This document shows, piece after piece, positions 42,588 through 51,623 of a stretch of 64,000 bases of DNA. The stretch lies in contig PLRS01000050.1 in assembly GCA_003164035.1 (NCBI GenBank), positions 1 through 64,000 on the forward strand. Reading direction: 5' to 3'. The stretch comes from Bryobacterales bacterium. GTDB lineage: Bacteria > Acidobacteriota > Terriglobia > Bryobacterales > Bryobacteraceae. Each line of letters starts with the position of its first letter. Position 1 is the stretch's first letter. The notes beneath the pieces are model-generated. The model was not told where the DNA came from. It saw only the letters and a program-made list of their open reading frames with translations, and ran no database searches. The position numbers were made by a program, and so were the translations under genes.

Positions 42588-43292
42588 CTAGGTTTTGACG
42601 ATGACTTCGCGCAACTGCTCGCGGGTGAGGAAGAATTTCACCGAGTCGAACCGGCCAAAAAGCTTTTCCAGGTTGCGATTGTTGAACAACTGCGGGGGAC
42701 GGTGCATGCCCTGCCGCACCAGCTCGAGAGTGTTGACGCTTTGGATGCGGAAGGTATAGAGCGGCACGGCTTCCTGCTTGTCGTCGGAATGAAAGAACGC
42801 CAGCATGTAACCGTCGGGGCGGACGATTTTGCGCAATCGGTCGGTGACGGCGGCCAGTAACGGAGGCGTCAGATATTCGAGCGAATCCCAGATCAGCACG
42901 CCGTCAAAGTGCCCCTCCGGGTAATCCAGCGCCTGCTGCAAAAAGTACTCGATGCGGCCCGGATTGGACTGGTCCACGTTGTTGTCGAGCCCGAAAGTTT
43001 CCTCCATGATATGGAGGAAGTCTTCCGAATAGAGACGATGGCCGAGATTAGTGATAAAACTCACGTTCTCCTGGCTGGCGCCGCCTAAATCGAGGATCGT
43101 CAGGCCGCTTTGTTCGCGAATGTGGTGGAAGAACTCCTCCAGGCCGCGGCTGGTGCGCAACCTGCTTTCCTTCTGAGACGGCTGTGTGCGCGCGGGGGGC
43201 CGCGCGCCGCCCAGCGGCGCAGGCTGAGGGAGGGGACCGGTTGGACTTCGCGTCCCCCCGCCGAAAAAGCTTTTCAACCTGTCGGAAAGCAC
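42588..43292 (-). CDS. SAM-dependent methyltransferase-like protein, 234 aa
   Basis: A 234-residue protein with a Pro/Arg-rich N-terminal 45 residues and a methyltransferase core: LTILDLGGASQENVSFITNL as motif I, GHFDGVLIWDSLEYLTPPLL as the motif II region and IVRPDGYMLAFFHSDDKQE as motif III. The acceptor is unknown. It lies immediately downstream of the bactofilin gene on the same strand (19 bases apart), so it may be linked to cell-shape or surface functions. Confidence 0.8.
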   Translation of the reverse strand: MLSDRLKSFFGGGTRSPTGPLPQPAPLGGARPPARTQPSQKESRLRTSRGLEEFFHHIREQSGLTILDLGGASQENVSFITNLGHRLYSEDFLHIMEETFGLDNNVDQSNPGRIEYFLQQALDYPEGHFDGVLIWDSLEYLTPPLLAAVTDRLRKIVRPDGYMLAFFHSDDKQEAVPLYTFRIQSVNTLELVRQGMHRPPQLFNNRNLEKLFGRFDSVKFFLTREQLREVIVKT

Positions 43293-43311
43293 GGCGCCAC
43301 CCTCACCAGTC

Positions 43312-43872
43312 CTATCGCTTGGTATCGGCCCCGGCAGCTACCGGAGTGGGAGCAGCCGCGGCGGCCTGGGCCTGGGGTTTGGGTGCGGACTTTGCAATCT
43401 CGGGCTTCACGATGTCGATGCTGCCCTTAAAATAGGCGCCATCTTCGATGACGATGCGCGCGGTGCGAATATCGCCCACCAGGCGGGCGTCTTTGCGAAT
43501 CTCCATCTTGTCGGCGGCCTCGACATTGCCCTGAATCGTACCCAGGACGACCACCTCGCGGGCTTTCACGGTGGCGTGCAAGGTGCCATTTGGCCCGATG
43601 GTCAGCTTATGTTCCAGCGCCTCCACCGTGCCTTCCAGGTCGCCATCCACGAACAAGTCCTCCTTGCTGTGGATCTGGCCGACGATCTTGACGGCTTTTC
43701 CAATGGTGGCGGTGCCACCGACTTTGCTATCCATTTCCATGCGTCCCACTGGTATTCCGGACACGGCTGTCGCCTCCTTTTTGGGTTGGGTTGGGGCCTG
43801 CGCCTGCGGCGCGGGCGTCACCGGAGGAGAGAAGGACTGCGGTTGCTCCTCGTCCCGGCGCTTGTTCCACAT
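43312..43872 (-). CDS. Bactofilin (polymer-forming cytoskeletal protein)
   Basis: A 186-residue protein with an unstructured Pro/Gln/Ala N-terminus (about 1-50), the right-handed beta-helical bactofilin core starting at TIGKAVKIVGQIHSKEDLFV and including DGDLEGTVEALEHKLTIGPN and VEAADKMEIRKDARLVGDIR, and a C-terminal Ala/Pro tail. Bactofilins polymerise without nucleotides into membrane-associated filaments for shape, stalk or motility functions. It is transcribed with the downstream methyltransferase-like gene. Confidence 0.95.
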   Translation of the reverse strand: MWNKRRDEEQPQSFSPPVTPAPQAQAPTQPKKEATAVSGIPVGRMEMDSKVGGTATIGKAVKIVGQIHSKEDLFVDGDLEGTVEALEHKLTIGPNGTLHATVKAREVVVLGTIQGNVEAADKMEIRKDARLVGDIRTARIVIEDGAYFKGSIDIVKPEIAKSAPKPQAQAAAAAPTPVAAGADTKR

Positions 43873-43982
43873 CAGGCTGCCCTCCTTAGGTCAATGATCA
43901 TTAACGATTACCTTCTGTCACCGCACTCCTAGTCTACGGTTACCGCTCGGGAAAAGGCAATTCCCAATTTCGGGCAATGGCA

Positions 43983-45278
43983 TCAACGTTTGGCCTTAGC
44001 CCGCGTCTTCAGCACGATGGGCGTGCCGCGGAATCCGAAGCGGCGGCGGATCTGGTTGAGCAGGTGCCGCTCGTGGGAAAAATGCAAATCGCCGTGCCCA
44101 TCGGTGAATACCACGAACGACGGCGGCCGGATCGAAGCCTGGGTAATGTAGTATATCTTGCGCTCTTCAAAGTGCAACCGCTCCACGAAACGGTTCAACT
44201 CGCCCGTGGTAATGCGCAGGGAAGCCTGTTCGTACACTTCGCGAATCAGGGGAAATAATCGATCCACTCCCGCGCCCGTCTTAGCCGAGAGGAACAGGAT
44301 GGGGGCGTAGTCCAGGAACTTACACTCGTCGCGTATCTGCTCCTCCATGTCCTTCTTGGTACGGTCTCCGCGCGCGTCCCATTTGTTGACGCAGAGGATC
44401 AGGGCGCGTCCGCCCTCGTGGGCATAACCCGCGATGGTGGCTTCCAGGCCGACCACCCCCTCGGTGGCATCGATCACGAGCAGCACCACGTGGGCCATCC
44501 GAATCTGGCGGCGGGCCATGACCACGCTGAGCTTCTCCGCCATCATCTTGGTTTTGCCCTTGCGGCGGATGCCGGCGGTATCGATGAAAACGAATTCCAC
44601 GCCGTCGCGCATGACGCTCTCATCCACGGCGTCTCGGGTGGTTCCGGCGACCGGGGAAACGATCGCCCGGTCTTCGCCTACCAGGGCATTGAGCAAGGTG
44701 GACTTGCCCACGTTGGGGCGGCCGATGATGGCCACCTTGATTCTTTGCCTCGGCGCGGTAGCTTCGGCCGGCTCCACGGGAAAACCTTCGGTGACGTGGT
44801 CCAGCAGGTCGTCGACGCCGGTACCGTGTTCGGCCGAGACCGGAAGCACGTCCGCGATACCCAACTCGTAGAATTCGTGAGCCAGGTCCGAGCGCGCGGC
44901 GGTATCGGCTTTGTTGACTGCCAGGACGACGGGCTTTCCCAGGCGGCGGACGAATGCCGCCAGATCGCGGTCGGCCGCGGTGATGCCGTCCCGGCCATCG
45001 GTCAAAAGGATGATTTTGGAGGCGGTATGAAGAACCGTCTCCGCCTGGCGCAGGATCTGGCTGGGAATATATTCGCGGTCGTCGACGACGATGCCGCCGG
45101 TGTCGATCACTTCGAAGCGGCGGCCCAAATGGTCGGCAAATCCATGCATGCGGTCGCGCGTAATTCCGGGCTCGTCGCCCACGATCGCGCGCCGCCCACC
45201 GGTAATGCGGTTGAAGAGAGTGGATTTCCCTACATTGGGCCGTCCCACGATCACGACCGTGGGTAAGACCTGGGACAT
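43983..45278 (-). CDS. der: Ribosome-assembly GTPase Der (EngA)
   Basis: A 431-residue tandem GTPase required for 50S subunit assembly. Both G-domains are complete: the first with VGRPNVGKSTLFNRITGGRR, DTGGI and NKAD; the second with IGRPNVGKSTLLNALVGEDR, DTAGI and NKWD; then the KH-like C-terminus from YEQASLRITTGELNRFVE. Length is typical. It stands alone on the minus strand, about 110 bases upstream of the bactofilin gene and divergent from a decayed M61 peptidase. Confidence 0.98.
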   Translation of the reverse strand: MSQVLPTVVIVGRPNVGKSTLFNRITGGRRAIVGDEPGITRDRMHGFADHLGRRFEVIDTGGIVVDDREYIPSQILRQAETVLHTASKIILLTDGRDGITAADRDLAAFVRRLGKPVVLAVNKADTAARSDLAHEFYELGIADVLPVSAEHGTGVDDLLDHVTEGFPVEPAEATAPRQRIKVAIIGRPNVGKSTLLNALVGEDRAIVSPVAGTTRDAVDESVMRDGVEFVFIDTAGIRRKGKTKMMAEKLSVVMARRQIRMAHVVLLVIDATEGVVGLEATIAGYAHEGGRALILCVNKWDARGDRTKKDMEEQIRDECKFLDYAPILFLSAKTGAGVDRLFPLIREVYEQASLRITTGELNRFVERLHFEERKIYYITQASIRPPSFVVFTDGHGDLHFSHERHLLNQIRRRFGFRGTPIVLKTRAKAKR

Positions 45279-45424
45279 GATGCCTTAGCATAGCACGGCG
45301 CGGCGCGGCCAGAACCTCGAGGACCGCCTGCCGGGATTCGAATAAATGGTTTCATGTCAGTTACTTCTGCGCCAAGAATGGGTTCGTTCGGTAACGCCGG
45401 TTTGGGTTTGCGCCGGCACACCGA

Positions 45425-46586
45425 ATGAGGCCAGGTCCTGTTGTCGTGCCCTCGGGAGTCAAGGAGCTGAATCTGGAGTTCCAATATCTCTCGCCTCCTG
45501 TCTCTCGGGCGGGAGCGATGCTCATGACGCCGGACATCGTCAAGATTCCCTGGCAGAATATGGTGATCTATCCGGCCGGCTGGTACGCACGCGACATTAC
45601 GGTACAAGCCTCGCTGCGGCTGCCGGCCAATTTTCAGCTCGCTTCGGCTCTGGAATTGGCCGGTCCGGATGGCGGGCGGCCGGCTGTGTTTATGCCAACC
45701 TCGCTTGAAACGCTGGTGGATTCTCCGGTGTACGCGGGCCGCTACCTTCAGCGGTGCGATCTGGCTCCCGGCGCCTCGATTCCAATTCGCCTCAGCGTCT
45801 TCGCCGATAGCGCGGAAGACCTGGCGGTTTCGCCCGAAGAACTTGTCCGGATGCGCGCCATGGTGGACGAAACCGAACGACTCTTCGAGTCGAGCCATTA
45901 CAAACATTACGATCTTTTGATTTCCTTCCCGCGCATGAGTACGTTCATTCGTGGAATGGCCTCTCCCGGCAACCGGCGGACCTGTGGACTCCGGATCTGA
46001 ATACACCCATGCGCGACAGCCTTCTCTGGGTGTACGAGGGGCAGACCGAGTTTTGGGCTTTGGCGCTTGCCGCCCGTGCCGGCCAGCTCTCTTCTTCGCA
46101 AGCCCTCGACATCCTGGCTCTCGACGCCGCGGCGGCTCAGTCCCGTCCGGGACGCACCTGCTCGACGGTCTGACTCGTGCCGGTTACCGGCTCGTCTTCT
46201 CCGATCGGCCGAGTGAAGTATTCCGGCAGAGTGAAGTTGAAGATGGAGCGATCGATCTCTCCTATTCCGTTGGCATGAAAGTTGCTAGCTCGGGAGTTGT
46301 CAAAGCGGTGTCCTGGGAAGGGCCCGCGTTTCGCGCCGGCATCGGTATTGGTTCGCGGATCGATACGGTAAATGGCCAATCCTTTACACCGCAGGCTCTC
46401 ATGGCGGCCATCGAAGGTGCAAACACAAGGCCATTGAAGCTTGGCGTCGTTCAGGATGGCAAAGCCGCAATCGTTCCCATCGCGTATCAAGGAAGATTGG
46501 CCTGCCCTCATCTCCAACCCATCGCGGCAGCTCCCGACAGACTGTTGCCCTGGCTCGCCAAGACGCGAGGCGTTGGCGCCAACTAA
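45425..46586 (+). pseudogene. M61-family (glycyl aminopeptidase) remnant
   Basis: Three pieces in changing frames together match an M61 peptidase with PDZ domain. Piece 1 (45425 to about 45945) gives VPSGVKELNLEFQYLSPPVS and VDSPVYAGRYLQRCDLAPGA through SSHYKHYDLLISFPRMSTF. Piece 2 (45955-46173) gives RQPADLWTPDLNTPMRDSLL and WVYEGQTEFWALALAARAG. Piece 3 (about 46174-46586) gives GYRLVFSDRPSEVFRQSEVE and the PDZ segment FRAGIGIGSRIDTVNGQSFT to PHLQPIAAAPDRLLPWLA. The stretch between pieces 1 and 2, which should hold the HExxH zinc site, is deleted, and the N-terminus is missing too. No function can remain. Confidence 0.88.
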
Positions 46587-46911
46587 TGGAAGAGTGCGAT
46601 TGCGTACTCTCGGTTCGGCGTTTCCGCCGTCGAGGACTGCTCCGATGCGAATAAAGTCCTTGATGTTACCGCAACTCCAGCGCGGCCTTGGGGCTAGATA
46701 TGGATGACATCCGCGCCTTGACCAGTCGGCAGATTCTGCATTTTCAAGCGCGGGTTTTGCATCCTGGCCCCGGTGGACTTCCGCGGCCCCGCGCTGGCCG
46801 GTGGGCATTAGCGTTCGAGGGGGCGAGAATTCTGTTTTGGGCCATCTCTTGCAGAGGGCCATAGGCGATACTACGGACTAAGTACCTGATTTCGGAATTA
46901 CGGCCACGTAT
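46587..46911. other. Intergenic region, nothing recognised
   Basis: About 325 bases between the M61 remnant and a hairpin repeat. It contains a short run of flank sequence (from about 46870) shared in part with the outer flank at 28074, including ttcggaattacgg in the opposite orientation. No coding signal is convincing. Confidence 0.35.
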
Positions 46912-46987
46912 CAGGCAACCGCTCTCTAACGGTCGCGGCTCGGTTCCACTCGTTTCCGAGCCGCGACCGTTAGGGAGTGGTTGCCTG
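46912..46987. repeat. GCAACCGC hairpin repeat, copy 4
   Basis: Inverted arms of about 32 bases (caggcaaccgctctctaacg to 46943; right arm 46956-46987) differ at two positions and enclose a 12-base loop. The core base pair at the variable position is A-T (ctaacgg/ccgttag) where the copies at 9978 and 23929 have T-A. It lies about 35 bases upstream of the DUF1800 gene. Confidence 0.9.
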
Positions 46988-47020
46988 GAAATACGTTCGC
47001 CCGATTGACGGGGGTGCGAT

Positions 47021-49810
47021 GTGAAACGAGCGTGTTTCGGCGGATTGTTGTTCCTGGCGGTTGGGCTCGCCCTGTTCGGTCAGGCGTCGGGTGGAAAACC
47101 GGCGATCACCGGTGTATCGAACAACGCCAGCGGCGCGCTTGCCATTGCAAGCGGCTCGTGGGTTTCGATCTACGGCACCGGCCTGTCCGCCACCACGCGG
47201 TCCTGGCAGGCGTCCGATTTCTCCGGCAATAACCTTCCCACCACGCTCGATGGCGTGAGCGTCCAGATCGACGGCAAAAAGGCCGCGATCTCCTACATCA
47301 GCCCCGGAATGCTGAACGTTCAGGCGCCCACCGACACCACGGTCGGGCAGGTTCCGGTCGTGGTCGGCAACTCTTCGGGCAGCGCCACCGGCACGGCAAC
47401 TCTTCAAAGCTACTCGCCCGCGTTTTTCACTTATCAGGCGAAGTACGCCTCCGCCCTGCACAACAGCGATGGCGCTTACGTCGCGCCGGCCGGATATTTC
47501 GGCAGCGCGGCCGCGTCGCTGCCGGCCCAGCCGGGCGAAGCGCTACAGATTTACGCTACTGGCCTGGGCCCCACCACACCCGCCGTGGCCGCCGGCCAGG
47601 CGGTTGGCAGTCCCGCGCCGCTGTCGAACCTCACCCAACTGCAGGTGACGATCGGCGGCGTGGCCGCAACCGTGCAGTATGCCGGCATCACCGACCCGGG
47701 CGTGTACCAGGTCAACGTGATCGTGCCGCAACTGGCCAACGGCGATCAGCCGATTGTGGCCACCATCGGCGGTGTGAGTTCCCAGCCGGGAGTCTTTATT
47801 CCGATTTTGAACTGGGTGGGGCCGGCCGTCACGGTGACGCTCACGCCCGCCGGCCGCACCATTCGCTGCGGCGCCACTCTGCCTCTTACGGCCAAGCTCG
47901 CCAACACCACCAACCCCGCGGTGGTCTGGCTGGTCGACGGACAGGCGGGAGGCAGCGCCGCGGTGGGTACGATTTCGGGCACCGGCGTCTACACCGCGCC
48001 CGCCGATCTGCCGAGCTCCGGGGCCGTCACGGTGACCGCCGTCAGCCAGGCCGATCCCGCCGCCGAGGCCAGCGTGACCGTGAACCTGCAGAACCCTCTG
48101 CCGGTGGTCGCGTCGGTGAGTCCGAACCCGGTGAATCCGGGCAATGCGACCATCACGGTCACCGGCACCGGGTTCGCCAATGGATCGGTGGTCTATTTTG
48201 CGGGCGCCGCGCTGCCCACCACTTTCGTGTCCGACACCCAGCTAACGGCTACCGGAACGGTCGCGATGCCGGTAGGGCGGCTGGCCGCGGTCAAGGTCAC
48301 CAATCCGAACCCCGGCACGGCCACCTCAACCCCGATCGCCGTGCCCGTCCGCCTGGCGGTTGAGAATGTGCCGTACGCCGCCGCCGTACGCTTCCTCGAA
48401 ATGACAACCTGGGGGCCCACGCCGCAAAACGTTGTGGACCTTCAGACCATGGGGACGAACGCCTGGCTCGCCGCGCAGTTTGCCTCGCCGGCCAGCGCAT
48501 GGCCCGATCCGGATAGCTCCACCGAAGGGGTGGCGCGCCTGCAGACGGCCTTCTTCAACGTCGCCATCAACGGCAGCGATCAACTTCGCCAGCGCGCATC
48601 CTTCGCCCTGGCCCAGATCATGGTGGCTTCGGCAGTCAAGAACACGCTGTTCGAGCAGATGGTGGGGTACCAGCGGTTGATGGCCGGCGACGCCTTCGGC
48701 ACCTACCCGGACCTGCTGGCGGCCATTACCCTGGATCCCTCCATGGGCTACTTCCTGGACATGGTGAACAACGCCAAGGCCAACGCCACCGCCGGTACCG
48801 CGGCGAACGAGAACTACGCCCGCGAGTCGATGCAACTGTTCGGCCTGGGGCTGGTGCAGCTCGATTCCACGGGCGTTCCGATCCTGTCCGGCGGCTCCAC
48901 GGTTCCCGAATACGGGCAGGCCGACGTCTCGCAAATGGCCAAGGTGATGACCGGCTGGACCTACGGCGAGACCCCCGGCTTCGCCTCGCTGTGGACCAAC
49001 ATGCCGTACTATTTCGCGCCCATGGTGCCGTTCGAGAATTATCACGACACCACGGCCAAGACCATCAACCTGCCGGTGCCTTGCACGATCCCCGCCGGAG
49101 GAACGGCCGAGAGCGACCTGAGCGCGGCCATCGCCTGTATCTGCCAGCAGTCCAACGTGGCGCCATTCGTTTCCTACCGGCTGATTCAGCGGTTGGTGCT
49201 GAGCAACCCTTCGCCGGCTTACGTGGGCCGGGTGGCGGCCGCATTCCAGTCTTCGCAGGGCAACCTGCAGACGGTGATTACCGCCTTGCTCACCGATCCC
49301 GAAGCGCAGGCCGAAGGCACCGGCAAGCTGGCCGAACCGATCCTTTATGCCACCGGGCTGTTGCGGGCCCTGAATGCCACCGTAACCAACCCCGCCGCGC
49401 TCACCAGCCAGGCTACGCTCATGGGCCAGACTCCGCTCACACCCGGCAGCGTGTTCAGCTACTTCTCGCCGTTCTATACCGTGCCCAACATGACGCCGGC
49501 ACCGGTGGCGCCCGAATTCCAGGCCATGAACGCGGCCACCGCCCTGGCGCGCGCCAATTTCGCCTATTTGGTGGCCAGCAACGGCATCTCCAGCGGCATC
49601 GCCGTGAACCTGGCCAATCTGCAGGATCTGGCCAATAATCCGTCCAACCTGGTGGAGGCGCTCAACCAGGCGCTCTTTCGGGGCGAAATGGATGCCAATG
49701 TGCGCGCCCTTCTAACCACTGCCGCCAGTGCGTCCAGCAGCCTGGCGTCGCGGGTGCGAAGCGCGCTCTACGCCGCCGCGGCGTCGCCGCAATACGAGAT
49801 CGAACGGTAA
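47021..49810 (+). CDS. DUF1800 protein with N-terminal TIGR03437 and IPT/Ig domains
   Basis: A 929-residue exported protein. After a signal peptide (1-22) it has a TIGR03437-type beta domain (about 25-265; ISYISPGMLNVQAPTDTTVG, GEALQIYATGLGPTTPAVAA), a BIG2/Ig-like stretch (about 268-355), an IPT/TIG domain (about 357-450; PNPVNPGNATITVTGTGFAN) and a C-terminal DUF1800 domain (from about 452; AAAVRFLEMTTWGPTPQNV, NENYARESMQLFGLGLVQLD, SYRLIQRLVLSNPSPAYVGR). DUF1800 proteins are nearly always paired with a DUF1501 protein, as here. Function is unknown but a link to outer-surface protein export or display is suspected. Confidence 0.92.
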   Translation: MKRACFGGLLFLAVGLALFGQASGGKPAITGVSNNASGALAIASGSWVSIYGTGLSATTRSWQASDFSGNNLPTTLDGVSVQIDGKKAAISYISPGMLNVQAPTDTTVGQVPVVVGNSSGSATGTATLQSYSPAFFTYQAKYASALHNSDGAYVAPAGYFGSAAASLPAQPGEALQIYATGLGPTTPAVAAGQAVGSPAPLSNLTQLQVTIGGVAATVQYAGITDPGVYQVNVIVPQLANGDQPIVATIGGVSSQPGVFIPILNWVGPAVTVTLTPAGRTIRCGATLPLTAKLANTTNPAVVWLVDGQAGGSAAVGTISGTGVYTAPADLPSSGAVTVTAVSQADPAAEASVTVNLQNPLPVVASVSPNPVNPGNATITVTGTGFANGSVVYFAGAALPTTFVSDTQLTATGTVAMPVGRLAAVKVTNPNPGTATSTPIAVPVRLAVENVPYAAAVRFLEMTTWGPTPQNVVDLQTMGTNAWLAAQFASPASAWPDPDSSTEGVARLQTAFFNVAINGSDQLRQRASFALAQIMVASAVKNTLFEQMVGYQRLMAGDAFGTYPDLLAAITLDPSMGYFLDMVNNAKANATAGTAANENYARESMQLFGLGLVQLDSTGVPILSGGSTVPEYGQADVSQMAKVMTGWTYGETPGFASLWTNMPYYFAPMVPFENYHDTTAKTINLPVPCTIPAGGTAESDLSAAIACICQQSNVAPFVSYRLIQRLVLSNPSPAYVGRVAAAFQSSQGNLQTVITALLTDPEAQAEGTGKLAEPILYATGLLRALNATVTNPAALTSQATLMGQTPLTPGSVFSYFSPFYTVPNMTPAPVAPEFQAMNAATALARANFAYLVASNGISSGIAVNLANLQDLANNPSNLVEALNQALFRGEMDANVRALLTTAASASSSLASRVRSALYAAAASPQYEIER

Positions 49811-49826
49811 GAGGAGAACAACGGCC

Positions 49827-51188
49827 ATGACATTCCAAAATCTTCGATCGCGCCGCGACTTTCTGCGCCTCGGCTACCGCACGCTTTCCACCGTGGGGGC
49901 GGCGGCTGCCTTCGGAAAGGCCGGGCTGATGACCGCGCGGGCGCAATCGTCCAGCGATTACAAGGCCCTGGTGTGCATCTTCCTGTTCGGCGGCAACGAT
50001 GCCAACAACATGCTGGTTCCCAACGACGCGGCCGGTTACGCCAACTACCAGAAGATTCGCCAAAACCTGGCACTCCCGCAGAGTTCGCTGGTGGCCATTC
50101 AGGACCCGGTCACCAATGCCAGCTACGGTTTGCACCCCAGCTTCGCGCCCATCGCTCCGCTGTATAATTCTTCCAAGCGGCTGGCGGTGCTGGCCAACGT
50201 GGGCACGCTGGTGCAGTCGGTGCCGCGGGGTTCAAACGGCATGCCGGAGCTCAGCTCCGTGCCGTTGCCGGTGAATCTCTATTCGCATTCCGACCAGCAG
50301 AACGAGTGGCAGAACGCCGTGCCGCAGGGCGGCGCCACTACCGGCTGGTCAGGCCGTCTGGCGGACAGGCTGGCAAGCAATTCCGGCACCCTGGTACCGC
50401 CCTGCATCAGCATCAGCGGCAACGCCCTTCAGTTGATCGGCGAGAACACCCAGCCCTCTACCGTCAACACCAGCAATTTCGGACTGGTGGCGCCCGCCAC
50501 CGATCCGGGATCCACCGCCTTGCTGAACATGCTCAGCCTTTCGAGCGGGGTGACTCTCATCCAGGCGGCGCAGAGTTCCCTGAAAGACGCCATCGCCGTG
50601 GCTCAGGCCGTGAATACCGCCGTGGCCGGCAGCAGCAGCCTGGGCGTCACGTTTGCCAACACCGATATCGGCACGCAATTGGCCCAGGTGGCCAAGCTCA
50701 TCCAGGTGCGCGCCGCGCTCGGCGCCACCCGCCAGATCTTCTTTTGCAGCCAGGGCGGCTACGACACCCATTCCAATCAACTGCCGCAGCAGGTTACGCT
50801 CTACTCCAATCTTGCCGCCGCGCTGGCGGCTTTCGACCAGGCCATGGGCCAGCTCACCGTGCAAAGTAACGTGACCGCGTTTACCGAGTCCGACTTCGGC
50901 CGCACCTTCCAGCCCAACGGCAATGCCGGCACCGATCACGGATGGGGCAGCCATGCGCTGATTATGGGCGGCGCGGTGAATGGCGGCAACCTGTACGGCA
51001 CCTTCCCCAGCCTCGCGCTGTCCGGTCCCGACGATTCCGGGACCCGCGGCACGTGGGTCTCCAGCACCTCCGAGGACCAGTATATCGGCGCTCTGGCCAA
51101 ATGGTTCGGCCTTTCGGCCCAAGCCGACCTGGACTACGTCTTCCCGAACCTGAACAACTTCGGGTACCAGACGCCGGCCTTCATTTGA
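49827..51188 (+). CDS. DUF1501 protein, Tat-exported
   Basis: A 453-residue protein of the DUF1501 family, which belongs to the alkaline-phosphatase-like superfamily but usually lacks a proven activity. Tat signal: SRRDFLRLGYRTLSTVGAAA. Family motifs: YKALVCIFLFGGNDANNMLV, YGLHPSFAPIAPLYNSSKRL and, near the C-terminus, FTESDFGRTFQPNGNAGTDH with GWGSHALIMGGAV. It follows the DUF1800 gene by 16 bases with AGAGGAG as ribosome-binding site, forming the usual pair. Confidence 0.95.
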   Translation: MTFQNLRSRRDFLRLGYRTLSTVGAAAAFGKAGLMTARAQSSSDYKALVCIFLFGGNDANNMLVPNDAAGYANYQKIRQNLALPQSSLVAIQDPVTNASYGLHPSFAPIAPLYNSSKRLAVLANVGTLVQSVPRGSNGMPELSSVPLPVNLYSHSDQQNEWQNAVPQGGATTGWSGRLADRLASNSGTLVPPCISISGNALQLIGENTQPSTVNTSNFGLVAPATDPGSTALLNMLSLSSGVTLIQAAQSSLKDAIAVAQAVNTAVAGSSSLGVTFANTDIGTQLAQVAKLIQVRAALGATRQIFFCSQGGYDTHSNQLPQQVTLYSNLAAALAAFDQAMGQLTVQSNVTAFTESDFGRTFQPNGNAGTDHGWGSHALIMGGAVNGGNLYGTFPSLALSGPDDSGTRGTWVSSTSEDQYIGALAKWFGLSAQADLDYVFPNLNNFGYQTPAFI

Positions 51189-51212
51189 GCCGGAATGCTA
51201 CACTGAATTTAA

Positions 51213-51623
51213 ATGAGGATCTGTTTGGTCCTGTTAGCGCTGGCCGGATTGGCGCTGGCGGATGCCCTACCCAAAACTGAAACCTTGCGCGGCACTCTTC
51301 AGGTGCATGGGAGCGGGCCGGCAACCGTCATTACCGACGACCATCGCACTATCGCGCTCGATGGCGATGAGCCGACAAGCAAGGTACTGGCCGATCCCCG
51401 GCTGAACGGTTTTTCGATTGAAGCCAGAGGCCATTTCACCTCCGCCGGCCGGTTCCTGCTGGACCCCTCCCACCTGCGCAGCCTGATGGTGCGCCAGGAC
51501 GGCAAACTCAAATTGGTCACCTACTTTTGCGGCGTTTGCAATATCCGCGCCTATATTCCGGGGCCGTGCGCCTGCTGCCAGCGGGAAACCGTGCTCGAAC
51601 TGCGCGACCCGGACGAAAAATGA
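51213..51623 (+). CDS. Small secreted Cys-rich protein, 136 aa
   Basis: A signal peptide (MRICLVLLALAGLALADA) precedes a beta-rich OB-like stretch (LRGTLQVHGSGPATVITDDH) and a Cys cluster CGVCNIRAYIPGPCACCQRE, which would suit a metal or disulphide site. I recognise the general type from Acidobacteriota genomes but no function. It overlaps the aldose epimerase start by ATGA. Confidence 0.8.
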   Translation: MRICLVLLALAGLALADALPKTETLRGTLQVHGSGPATVITDDHRTIALDGDEPTSKVLADPRLNGFSIEARGHFTSAGRFLLDPSHLRSLMVRQDGKLKLVTYFCGVCNIRAYIPGPCACCQRETVLELRDPDEK

